The notes beneath the pieces are model-generated. The model worked only from the letters and a program-made list of their open reading frames with translations. It searched no databases and was not told where the DNA came from. Shown here in pieces: positions 50,958 to 60,772 of a stretch of 64,000 nucleotides of DNA. The stretch comes from Spinellus fusiger (taxonomy: Eukaryota; Mucoromycota; Mucoromycetes; Mucorales; Phycomycetaceae). Position 1 is the first letter of the stretch, and every line of letters starts with the position of its first letter. A program made the translations under genes and the position numbers. The stretch spans positions 100,362-164,361 of the forward strand of contig JALLLS010000078.1 of NCBI GenBank assembly GCA_025094145.1. The letters are read 5' to 3'.

Positions 50958-52311
50958 ATGTCTTCTCGAGTATTCGTTGGTCGTCTTGCAAACAACGCAA
51001 GAAGCCGTGATTTGGAACGTCTGTTTAAGGGTTACGGTGAAATTCGTGAAATCAACATCAAAAGTGGGTTTGGGTTTGTTGAGTTCAAGAATTCCCGTGA
51101 TGCCGAAGATGTCGTGTATGACTTCCATGGTAAAGACTTCCTTGGTGAAAGGTAAACTCACATGCAGTTCAGTAAGAGACACTCATGTATTAGATTGATT
51201 GTTGAACTGGCACGCGGCACCCGTCGTGGCCGTGATGGTAATGGACGTGGCAGTGAACGGTGAGTCCTGTCAGCACGCGTCTCATTGGACAAACGTGAAT
51301 TCATGCTCGTGTCACCTCTTATGGACAGCAGAAAATCTCGTTACCGCTTGTTGGTCGATAACATCCCTTCAGGAACCCCGTGGCAGGTAACAAGTTCTCC
51401 CAGGCCAAGAGGACAGCCTTGTTTTCCTCTCTACTCTACTCTCTCTACTCCCACCCGAAGCCTGTTCTCTTTTTTTTTGCTATGGCCAGTCAGCTAAATA
51501 TTCCTCTTCTCCTTGGGCTTTCTTGGGTCTCTGCTCCAATGTGGTTGGTATTTCTCATAGGATCTGAAAGATTTGATGCGCAAAGCAGGTGAAGTGACCT
51601 TTGCTGATGTGATTAGAGGACGCCCTGGTGAGGGGTAAGTGGAGGGAGGAATGGGAGGGAAGAATGGGAGGCTAAGGCATGTCTCTTAGTGTCGTTGAGT
51701 TTGCTCAGCGCTCAGATATGGAATACGCTCTTCGCAAAATGAATGAAAGTGAGTTGAATGGACAGCGCATCACTCTTCGCGAGGTAAGGAGTTCATTCGA
51801 TAAGATGGGGGATTCTACTACTATGGCTACCCATTACGATGTGTTCTATTAAACAATCAATGACATTGAATAACACTGTGACTAGGACTCTGGTCACCGC
51901 TCTTCTAGCCGTCGTCGCAGCTCGCGTTCTGCTTCTCGCTCTCACTCTCCTCACCGTCGCAGCTCCCGTCGTGACCGTTCTGCCTCTGTGTCGCGTTCTC
52001 CCCGTCGTCGCAGCTCCCGTCGTGATCGCTCTGTCTCGCGTTCTCGCTCTCCTCGCCGTAGCAGCTCCCGTCGTGACCGTTCTGCCTCTCGTTCTCCTTC
52101 TCGCTCTGTCTCGCGTTCTCGGTCACCCCATCGCTCTTCTAGCCGCGGTGATGACAAGGTAGAAGAGGCCAAGGTAGAAGACATAAGACGCTCTCCTGCT
52201 CCCACCAGTCGTGAGAGATCGAGAGATGCCAGTCATGATCGCTCTGTCAGACGTGATCGCTCTTACTCGACAAGCCGATCTCGGTCGCCTGTTGAGAGTG
52301 TGAAGAGGTAA
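50958..52311 (+). CDS. SR splicing factor with two RRMs and an RS tail
   Basis: Serine/arginine-rich RNA-binding protein acting in pre-mRNA splicing and mRNA export. Exons: 50958-51151, 51194-51259, 51329-51386, 51561-51634, 51690-51783, 51886-52311, totalling 912 nt and 303 aa. RRM1 starts at residue 4 (VFVGRLANNARSRDL as RNP2 region, SGFGFVEF as RNP1). A Gly/Arg hinge (GTRRGRDGNGRGSERR) follows, then RRM2 with YRLLVDNIPSGTPWQDLKDL, the TWQDLKD-like motif of two-RRM SR proteins, here TPWQDLKD. The C-terminus from about 165 is RS/SR repeats, later mixed with acidic KVEEAKVED. Closest architecture: S. pombe Srp2 and animal SRSF1/4/5/6. The stop at 52309 overlaps a good donor (AG|GTAAGG): splicing to the AG at 52371-52372 would replace the last codon with codons for SADRD and end at 52388. 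Both ends remain possible. Confidence 0.92.
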
Positions 52312-52426
52312 GGCATAAGATAGAAGGGTGAAGATCAACCATAGCTTATGCTGTATGGCTTTCTATGAGTAGTGCCGACAGAGATTAAGGCTTCTAGAGT
52401 TTATCCAGTGAGAAAGATAAACTTTT

Positions 52427-52432
52427 AATAAA
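52427..52432 (+). promoter_or_regulatory. AATAAA polyadenylation signal of the SR-protein gene
   Basis: Canonical hexamer 116 bases past the first possible stop and about 40 bases past the alternative stop. It lies in the convergent 354-base gap with RPN3, which also holds a GT dinucleotide array near 52579-52600. Confidence 0.45.
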
Positions 52433-52665
52433 GATGCAAATGGAAGGTGTTTAACAAGACATGAACACAACATATGTTAGAATAGCAGAAAGTGAAATAA
52501 GTGTATGGATCCACATAAGACATCCTTGGACATATAAACAGATGGATTTAGACCCACAAAGAAAAGAAGAAGAAAAGTGTGTGTGTGTGTGCGTGTGTGC
52601 GTTATTATTAAACTTGAGTGCAACGCCTTCATTAGCAGAGCAAGAAAGAAAGAAAGGAAAAAACA

Positions 52666-54745
52666 CTAGAAATCAGCCATGTCTCCTTCTTCATCCAAAT
52701 CTCCCTCTGCAATCTCCTGAGCTAATTCACGCTCTCTTTCTCTTGCCTCTTCTGCACTGGCCAATTCCTTTCTATGAGCATCCAAGGGGAAACGCATGGC
52801 CTTGACTGCTTCATTGTGAAGGTTCAAACAAAAGCTAATGCGCTGGTGGAAGGCGTGTTGGGGCTCATTGGTAGAGTAGATATCAACAATTTCCTAATGA
52901 TAAAAGAGAATGAATACAAGGAAGTATTTATTCATGCTGTTATTTACCTTGCTCTTCATGAATCCATTGCTGTGATCCAGTGTAGCATCAATTACACCAT
53001 CTCGAATAGCCTTGGCGACAATGAACTCGGCATCTTCTTCACTATCCAAGTGAAGACGAATGCAGATATCACGAAGCGATATCTTGGAGTAGGAAAGACT
53101 GATCATACGAATGCCTGTCTTGATCACATTGTGACGAAGACGAAGAATAAGCGTGAATGTCTTGTCCTTTTTGAATACAGCATCAAATTGAGCCAAACAC
53201 TCTTGGAACTTGCTCAGATCACCAATACGAACAGCTACACTTAGAGTAAGAGAATGCTAGGCTGGGTCCACTTGCCTTGGGTAATATGAAGATAAGGAGC
53301 CAATGCCTTTTTCAGAATGGGCTGTCTGAACAGAGAGCGCTCAGGAATCTCACCCATAAGGAGTTGCACAACAATAAAGAACTTGTTAACCTATGAACAA
53401 CAACAGTAAGACAAAAGAAAAACATCCAGCATTGATGTTGCTGTTGCTGTTGCTGCTGCTGTTGATAAAGATGCCTTACAGTTTGCTGGAATCCTGCAGT
53501 GCTATTAGTCTGAGGGGCCTTGCGAATGGCTTGAGTAAGGTAGGTGTGTGCAGAGGTATAGTCCAATTGGAGTGCCTTGATACGACCCAAGTAGTAGGCA
53601 TACCGTGCTGCCTGGTTATTGCCTGCATTCTCAGAAAAGATACATTTAGATACTAGTTTATCGGCTTGATCATAGAGATTATGAACAAAGTAATTGCGCA
53701 ACAACAAGTTAAGCAGTGTGGCCTATACATCAACAAGTCAATCCACTGCAGGCGTGTTTTTCTATATATGTTTTTCTGTATCTACCTGAGTCTCATCATC
53801 ATGTCGCAATGTAGCTGTTCTGTGGGCTGCGAGTTGAAGACTATAAACATACTCAATGTCAATCGCTTCTCTATTTCAGTCTGTCCTCCATCTTCTACTC
53901 TGTCGTATTCCTTACGGTCGGATCTCAGCAAGACGTCCTGTGAGTTCATAGAATCGTGCATGGTAAAAGTATATACGTGCTGCCAACTGATCGAGGGTTC
54001 TGCGGTTCAACTCTAGCATCTTCTTGACTACCTTGTCTGCAAGTTCCATGCCCTAACCACCACCCATACTTCTTTAGAACTCTCCTCAATAGCAGGCACC
54101 GCATTACCTTGGCCAACTCATTCTTATCCAACAGGGTAATCAATACATTCAGGTGGAGATAGATATCAATCTCAGGCAGTACAGTATTCTTCTTTTCAGC
54201 AATAGCATCTACTTCCATACCACCTGACTTTATCCCATCTGTCAGTGGATTCACCTCACTCTACGAACTTACTTCTCCCAAGTATCTCAGCAGATCATTC
54301 TTTTCTTCTTCATCTAATAAACATCTTTAAATACAGAATAACAAACAAATACACTCGTCTAGGAGTCCAACACCTACGAGAACCATAAGTATCAGAAATC
54401 ACTTGCACCAAGACAGAACTTGTCAAACGACGACGGATAGAGGGGAGTGTTCTCAAAACACGTGTTGTGAAGCGAGACTCTAGTGTGTCCACAGCTCTTT
54501 CCAACAGTGTAAAATTACGCTTGATTTCTATCCATTCTCTCTTTATTAGCAGCTGCCTTTTTTTTTCTTTTTCTTTTTCTTGTTTCGTTTCGTTTCGTTT
54601 CGTTTCGTTTCTTTTCTTTTCGTTTACCTGCAGTAACAGTCTGAGCCGTTTCTTTAATGAGACGGAGTTGCTTTGTTTCTTCGTCTTCAACAATCTCCAT
54701 AGCAGAGCTGTCTTTGTTTTCGTGGGTAGGTTCTGTATTTGTCAT
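52666..54745 (-). CDS. RPN3: 26S proteasome regulatory subunit RPN3 (PSMD3)
   Basis: PCI-domain subunit of the 19S lid. Exons in coding order: 54628-54745, 54378-54527, 54273-54313, 54108-54227, 53916-54052, 53786-53840, 53480-53722, 53276-53390, 52948-53234, 52666-52893, totalling 1494 nt and 497 aa, near yeast Rpn3 (523). Family landmarks in order: [149 protein letters not shown] and [22 protein letters not shown]. The protein ends in an acidic tail finishing GDMADF. The intron at 53235-53275 is only 41 bases and uses a GC donor (GCAAGT); no GT alternative keeps frame. The first intron carries a CGTTT pentanucleotide array. The gene is divergent from the 2OG oxygenase gene. Confidence 0.95.
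54575..54612. repeat. CGTTT pentanucleotide microsatellite in RPN3 intron 1
   Basis: About six tandem TTTCG units preceded by T-rich imperfect copies, wholly intronic on the minus-strand gene. Confidence 0.85.
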
Positions 54746-55039
54746 GAGGAGAATAAAGACGGTAAAGGGACAACGCTTCTTGACGCGGACCTTGCTCCAT
54801 GCACTTGAAAGGGGCGGTATACGTAAGAGATGTGACGTCTTTCCTGCTGCAAACTCCGAGCTATCTTTCTAAACACGCTTTATTTTTGATTACTGAATCC
54901 ACTTTTCACTTGAGTCCAACCAATCAGCATACTCCAAACACTAGAAAGCAGTCCTTTGATAACCTATATTCTATCCACAGGCCAATCCCCAGGGTCCTAC
55001 GCCAATGTAGAGTAGCATCGAGCCTGTCCTTTATGACTT
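54746..55039. promoter_or_regulatory. Bidirectional promoter between RPN3 and the 2OG oxygenase gene
   Basis: Only 294 bases separate the two divergent start codons, so both promoters must lie here or overlap. I looked for the PACE motif GGTGGCAAA used by many fungal proteasome genes and did not see it. Confidence 0.55.
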
Positions 55040-55053
55040 ATGGAGGAAAGTGA
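55033..55053 (+). promoter_or_regulatory. Six-codon upstream ORF overlapping the oxygenase start
   Basis: ATG 55033 opens a frame of six sense codons, stops with TGA at 55051-55053, and overlaps the main ATG (55040) in another frame. If used, it would force leaky scanning or reinitiation at the main ATG. Confidence 0.45.
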
Positions 55054-55753
55054 GTTTGATCCTTTTGCTGATCTGTCAGTGTCAGAACAACAAGACCTTG
55101 AACAGCGCACTCAACAGTACTGTGCACAGAAACAAAGAAAACTCGACCAACTCTCCAATGACCCTTGCAAAAGAACACTACAGCAGAACCGCTGGCTGTT
55201 TCTTCAGCAACGACACACCCACTTCTCCACACCTCAACACCACCCACACTTACTCACTCACCATCAGTGTCAACAGATCCTAGGCTACTGTCAATCCATG
55301 GTAGAAGAGGAGTGGAGTACAGCACGTCATTCTGCCTTTGCCACAACCGACATTCCTGTGCTAAAAGGACCTTTGGCTGTGTGGGGTGACCTTGTACGCC
55401 AACACCTGTTTCCTCTCCTTGCCAGCCACTATGGGTTTCATCCTACCCGAGATTTAGATTTCAAGGACTTATTCATTGTCAAATACGACGCTCAAGGACA
55501 GGCAGGCCTGGGATTGCATTCAGATGGATGTCTGCTCTCTTTCAATATCCTGTTGAATGTAAAGGATGATTTTGAAGGGGGAGGGACCTATTTCCAGTCT
55601 GCAGATACAATCATAGAAGGAGAACAGGGAGACTGTGTATTCCACAGTGCCCATGTTCTTCATTGTGGAGTGGCTATATCAAAAGGACATCGTTATGTAC
55701 TTGTGGGATTTATTGATACAAAAGACACTTTAGAAGAACAGAAAAATAGATAA
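55040..55753 (+). CDS. 2-oxoglutarate/Fe(II) oxygenase, prolyl-4-hydroxylase fold
   Basis: Single-exon gene, 237 aa, no signal peptide, so probably cytosolic or nuclear. The N-terminal 60 residues are Gln-rich. The catalytic double-stranded beta-helix spans about 110-225. It shows the iron triad His160 and Asp162 in LHSDG, and distal His208 in VLHCGV, plus Arg218 (GHRYVLVGF) in the position that binds 2-oxoglutarate. GGGTYF between the two halves is usual in this P4H-like family. The substrate is unknown; relatives include PHD/EGLN-like and ribosomal-protein hydroxylases as well as uncharacterised single-domain oxygenases. It is one of the few intronless genes here. It shares a 294-base promoter with RPN3 and is convergent with the poly(A) polymerase gene (85 bases between the stops). 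Confidence 0.85.
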   Translation: MEESEFDPFADLSVSEQQDLEQRTQQYCAQKQRKLDQLSNDPCKRTLQQNRWLFLQQRHTHFSTPQHHPHLLTHHQCQQILGYCQSMVEEEWSTARHSAFATTDIPVLKGPLAVWGDLVRQHLFPLLASHYGFHPTRDLDFKDLFIVKYDAQGQAGLGLHSDGCLLSFNILLNVKDDFEGGGTYFQSADTIIEGEQGDCVFHSAHVLHCGVAISKGHRYVLVGFIDTKDTLEEQKNR

Positions 55754-55838
55754 AATGGAGAATAGATAGAAAAGGTGACCTATAATAGAATAACGCTCTG
55801 TAAGAGATCCCCCACTGGATAGACTTGGTTATGTTTGG

Positions 55839-57976
55839 TTAAAGTTGAGAATCTTCTCTGTCTCTTTTCTGTTTTCTGTGAGTTGTGGTATATCCTTTGT
55901 CTCTTTTTTTGTGTGTGAAAGTTACCTTTTGATACTGGCAATTGTAACACGGACATCAGCGTCTCTTGAACCCTTTTTTGAGTCGACATGGGCAGCAAAT
56001 GCCTTAACTTGATGGCTTATATCAACAATACGCTCAGTGCCTAGAATTCAGTACATACATATAAAATGAGAATGGGTTGTTTTCTATACACTCTATACAC
56101 TCTGTGGATGACTTACCATCAGGCACACTTATCTTGAGTGCAATAATGTACCATGTCAGATAGAGAGTTCCAGGAGAAAGACTATCGGTATAAGAGAAAG
56201 TAGATGCTGCCAGTAGATCTTCACCACGCTCAATGGCGTGCCGTTCATTAATGGATCTGTACTGGTGGGTGAGGTTGGTGGGTTTAAACATTGGAAAGAC
56301 TTCTCCCACTTCTGGTATGGGTTCCAACAACTCCACGAGATGGGGAATATACATTGCCATTTTACGAATCCTAAGGAAGAGACATGTATAAGAATATACC
56401 AAGACACTACACCATTACCATATATCATGGCTTCTGTAGGAACTACTGCTAACTGTCACCTTGATGAAATGTTGATGGGATTTCAGGATATCATAAGGCT
56501 TGAATAGCTTATTCAACATGTCTTCTACAGTCTCAAAGGGCCAGTCAAGAATCAAAAGGGCTGATACCACAGGATACCACAAAAGTGAGTTTATAGGAAG
56601 GTAGGAAGGAAGGTGCTTCTACTGTGTCTTTACCTCTCTCTATCTCCTTGGTCATGATGCCTAGTGTGGATTTGGTAACATAGGGAGCAGAAGAACTCAC
56701 TGGATAACAAGGCGTCACAATAGGCATGATAGCGCTCGTGAATTCTGTCTGTTGGAAGAAATATAAAATATAAAGAGTGAGTTCCAAGACAGCTAAAGAA
56801 GAGAAGAGGATGTTCTGATACTTTCCAGAGAGGCATAGGAAACACCTCTACCCTCCATATCGACCATACTGTCCGTCAATAGAACAGGAGTAGGCCAGGG
56901 CCACTCTCCCCATTGACTGAAGAACGAACGAAGAAGACTCTGGACAGTCATTGGATTTGGGGCCACTGTCATGTAGGTCTTGAGAAGAAGAAGGGTCCAA
57001 GAACCGCCATTCAAGTACCCCATGGGTTTGTTATACAGGCATCGTTGTGTGGCCCAATGCTTTAGGCTTTGTAATGCTCTTTGGAAAATAAAGAAATGGG
57101 CGGGTGCCAATGCCTTGACGATGAAACGATGTACCCGTGGCCCTGAATCCTTATTATCAGTACACTATCGATAAACATTACCGATAAACACTAGTCACTG
57201 GACCCTACCATCCATGCTGGCTACACATGCTCTGTCCAAGTCACTCAATAATCTGTCATCCAAAAGATCGATGTTCGGTGATACTGTGCCACGTTTGATA
57301 CGCACAAAAGAAATGTCCACCTATGCATACTCCCTTTAATATAACGAGATTTCTTTTTTCTTTTTTCTTTTTAATATAAATATAAAAATAAAAATAAAAA
57401 TCTTACCATGATAGAGTTGACTGAACATTTAATAATAGGCACATTGGTGCGCTCAATCACCTAATACACTAGCATTAGTACCCCTATGTGTCCATATTTA
57501 AATAAATAAATAAATAAATAATTTATTTTGATTCACCTGGATATTTTTTACTAAGGAACTTTTGCGTAAAATATCACGAAAGGTATTGGAAAAGGCGCGT
57601 CGAGTGATAGACCATGAACTCAGCAGAACAAGATCAATGTCTGCCTTTGCTAAGTGGGCTCCTAAACCACTAGAGCCAAAGAGAGACAGATGGACACTCG
57701 GTCTTTCCTTCAGTCTACTCATCATCATCATCTTTTTGGAGAAATCAAGGACAAGTTGGTTCAACAGGTCAACAACAGCCTCTCTAAGTTGTTGTGGGTC
57801 CAGTAGAAATACAACAGAGAGTGTGTATGTGTGTAAATGGGTAGGCTATTTGATTTCTGGGGTTGGTACCTTTTGTCTAGCTGAGGAATTGTTTCAATAA
57901 TGCCATTTGTTTCAAGGTAAGTGCTCCAGGCAGTATCGTCGATAGAGAAATGCATAAGAAAGCAAGTCTGGGACAT
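55839..57976 (-). CDS. Poly(A) polymerase (nuclear PAP type)
   Basis: Adds poly(A) tails to mRNA 3' ends. Exons in coding order: 57870-57976, 57537-57783, 57407-57460, 57209-57320, 56822-57142, 56634-56744, 56419-56560, 56117-56370, 55926-56040, 55839-55875, totalling 1500 nt and 499 aa. The nucleotidyltransferase signature FGSSGLGAHLAKADID gives catalytic Asp84 and Asp86; the third Asp is 138 in VDISF. The central domain has GPRVHRFIV, FQRALQSLKHWATQRCLYNKPMG and LNGGSWTLLL. The RNA-binding domain has AIMPIVTPCYPV and DMLNKLFKPYDIL. The order and spacing match Pap1/PAPOLA, but several usually invariant positions differ (Ser for Tyr in GSY, for example) and the C-terminus is short, so a specialised paralogue is possible. 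The final exon is the weakest: another AG a few bases on gives a different short tail. The start ATG 57976 could lie downstream of an unseen first exon. Confidence 0.88.
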
Positions 57977-59016
57977 CTTTCTTTTGAGTCCTCAACGATA
58001 GCAAGTCACATGAGAGAGTGGACAGAACATCCTGCTTGTCACAAAGTCACCTATCAGCACCAGAGAAGATCTTTCTTGGTGTGGTGTGGTGTGGTGTGGT
58101 GTGCTAGAGGGGTGGAGGGTGGGATAGAGATAAAGGAGAAGAAGAAAATTCCTTATGTGTAGAGTGATAGAACGGAAAAGAGAAGAATCAATAGTATATC
58201 ATTTCTATTCTTGGAGATATTCTAGACACATTGAGAAAGACATTTCACTCATGCTGTAGACTGGTTAAGTTGAAGAATTGATTAAAAAGAAGTAGCTACT
58301 ATATCAAAGAACAGTGTATAAGTACTATTTATCTTATGATATGATAAAGGGGCTCTCTAGATAGCCCCATAAATGTATCAGTAAATGAAGAGATACAACA
58401 GGTCTATCCAAGATATCAAACGCAGCTCTTTTGGATTCTAGACATACAAAAGAGACCTCTTCATGTAGACTATTCTTTTCTTTGTATAGGTAATTTAATC
58501 ATTTGAGAATATGAATTCTTTTCTTTTCTAAACATATATCTATAAATATAAATATAAATATCACAGCCTCAAAACAAACAATTAAAAATAACTTGCTGTT
58601 TATTATTAGCTTATAGAGTAAATAGAAGGAAAGAAAAGCAAGAAATACAACCCTTCAATTTTTATTTTATGTTTATTCCCTTTATTCTTTCTAATCTTAT
58701 TTATTCTTAGTAACGACTATAGTGTAGTGTAGTGTACTATATTGTGTTTAGGGCTGAATCATGTCTATTAGAACAGTAAAGTCCTTATGATTCAACAATA
58801 AAGTTTAATCGTACATACTTTCTTGTAACTATGATTGATTATCATTGATTGACTGATTATGTATTAATTGCTATGACTACGATGGAATAGATAAGCTTAC
58901 CAATAGGAACTCTTGTTTCACTTGAACTTGATGCAATTATAATATTCCATTTCTGGGATATGTTTGGGTCGAGTCATTTATTTAATAGCCTTAAATGGCA
59001 AATATTATCTTATAAC
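57977..59016. other. Intergenic, poly(A) polymerase 5' flank
   Basis: No gene recognised. A GGTGT array lies at 58078-58101 close to the gene's promoter side; the remainder is AT-rich. Confidence 0.55.
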
Positions 59017-59494
59017 TGTAGAATAGGTGGATAGACGTCACCTATTCGCATGGACGGCTGTGGAAGACGTGGGATATGATAAAGTTGCTAAAAGTATTTA
59101 CAGTAATGGAATGTTTCAGAAGAATAGTATATATAATAGCCAATTGCACATTTTAATAAAAGAGGAAGAAGTCAAAGCAAATACTTGGATTCCTTAAGTA
59201 GGGTAGTTTAGGCCCAAGGTCCAGTTAAGTTGTTGGTTCTTGCTCTGTTCCTTTTTGTTCTCTTGTTTGTCCGTTATTAGAGAAGGTCGCCGTTACCTGT
59301 TCTCTCGTGCTCCTGTAGATCCCGTACCAAAGTGTCCTTCCCAGACTACCACTCCCATAGTCCTTTCAACCATATAAGCCAAGTTCTCCCCGACACACCG
59401 CCCTTCGCTCGCCAACCCCCCACATATACAATAGCAGCCAGCCTTCCCCGAGGTCCTGCGAGTCTCAAGACGAACCCCGTTGCCCAACTATACA
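59017..59494 (+). mobile_element. Solo LTR, copy 2
   Basis: 478 bases from TGTAGAATAGG to CCAACTATACA, flanked by the 4-base duplication TAAC (59013-59016 and 59495-59498). It aligns end to end with copy 1 (30859-31348, opposite strand). The TG...CA ends plus a 4-base duplication are those of LTR retrotransposons; no internal region remains. The open frame 59332-59574 over its 3' part is not a gene. Confidence 0.92.
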
Positions 59495-59762
59495 TAACAA
59501 TAGATTTGCCACTCATTTGCCACACAAATAATATATCCGAAACACATTGGCATAGGATTGAAGGATTAGTGTAGGATGTCTACGAAAATAAAAAAGGTAG
59601 AGCAACAGATTTATTTTGTTTTAGACTGTTTAATAAGTAAGAAAATTAAGTAATAAAGAAGAAACTTCCTTATGTTGTGAACTAGAGTATTTAAAATGGT
59701 GTTTTTTGATCTATATTTGTCGCAGCAAAAGAGAGATGAGACATATTGCTTGCCTGCTTAAA

Positions 59763-60772
59763 TTAAAGCAAAGCAGCGACGGCAACAGCGGCAAGAGTCA
59801 AGGCACCAGCGGCGTTGACAGCAGTCATGGCAGCAGCACTGTCGGGCTTAGTACCGGGAGTCTTGGAGGCAACGGGGAGAGAAGTAGTGGTGCTGGTGCT
59901 GTGAACAATGGCAGCAGCAGCGGAGGAGGCAGCAGAAGAAGCAGCGGAGGCAGCAGCAGAGGAGGAGGCAGCAACAGAGGAAGAAGCAGCAACAGAGGAA
60001 GAAGCAGCAACAGAGGAAGAGGCAGCAACAGAGGAAGAAGCAGCAACAGAGGAAGAAGCAGCAACAGAGGAAGAAGCAGCAACAGAGGAAGAAGCAGCAA
60101 CAGAGGAAGAAGCAGCAGCGGAGGAGGAAGCAGGTGCAGCAGCAGAAGAAGCAGGTGCAGCAGAGGAAGCGGGTGCTATAATAATTGAACCTCTACTATT
60201 TAGCTTCATCCAATTGACCTCATTCATTTGTTACTTACCAGCAGCAGCCTTGATAGTGAACTGACCAGTGAAGCTCAAATCAGGGGAGGTGCCGAATTCG
60301 AAAGCGTCTAAGCAACAGGTGTAGGTAAGTGGTGTGTTCTTTTTTTTACAGATAGAAACTGAAACTCGTTTCGGTTTCTTTTGTTTTCTTCCGTGGTTTA
60401 CTTACAGTCAGTACCGGGGGCAAGAGTAGCGGGGATGTTCCAGGTGTAGGTACCAGTGTTGGCATCAACATTCTCAGCAACAGTCAATACAGGCTGGAGA
60501 GCAGTGGGAGGGCCCTGAGCAAGGACAATCTTGGGGACAGAGGCAACAGTGGGGTTAATCCTAGAAGAAAACAGGAGTTTGGTTAGAATACAAATGAATA
60601 TCACCATGACAACAAAAAGGTCGGTATTGATTCTTGATCCTTACCAGCTGATGATAGCCTGGGAACCAGCAGTGTAGACAGTACCGCTAAGAGGGGAGGT
60701 CACACTCAAGATGTTGTCGGCAGAGACAGCAGCAAGGGCAAGGGCAGCAATGGCGAAAGCAATGGACTTCAT
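59763..60772 (-). CDS. Secreted Ser/Ala-rich, probably GPI-anchored wall protein (Kre9/Knh1-like N-terminus)
   Basis: Exons in coding order: 60645-60772, 60406-60560, 60239-60307, 59763-60175, totalling 765 nt and 254 aa. Residues 1-18 (MKSIAFAIAALALAAVSA) form a signal peptide. Residues 19-117 (NILSVTSPLSGTVYTAGS, ISWINPTVASVPKIVLAQG, GTYTWNIPATLAPGTD, YAFEFGTSPDLSFTGQFTI) match the Ser-Thr-rich GPI-anchored membrane family, a small beta-domain found in many fungal wall proteins. A stalk of APASS and AASSSV repeats follows. The C-terminus ends in a hydrophobic tail (AAGALTLAAVAVAALL) after small residues, typical of a GPI-addition signal. Such proteins sit at the plasma membrane or cell wall; a precise role is not known. 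Antisense Gly/Ser- and Glu-rich frames over the repeat are artefacts. Confidence 0.9.
59955..60120 (-). repeat. 18-bp coding tandem repeat (SSSVAA)
   Basis: About eight to nine units of an 18-base repeat that encodes SSSVAA in the stalk of the wall protein, nearly identical at the DNA level (AGCAACAGAGGAAGAAGC on the plus strand), and therefore likely to vary in copy number. Confidence 0.9.

Noticed and set aside
51905..52205. Minus-strand ORFs rich in Glu/Arg/Ser opposite the SR gene
   Set aside because: Shadow of the repetitive RS domain codons in the plus-strand gene.
59706..60264. Plus-strand Gly/Ser/Arg- and Glu-rich ORFs, and a possible CRISPR-like array of short repeats
   Set aside because: Antisense translations of the SSSVAA repeat. 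The units are contiguous with no spacers, and the minus-strand gene explains the region fully.
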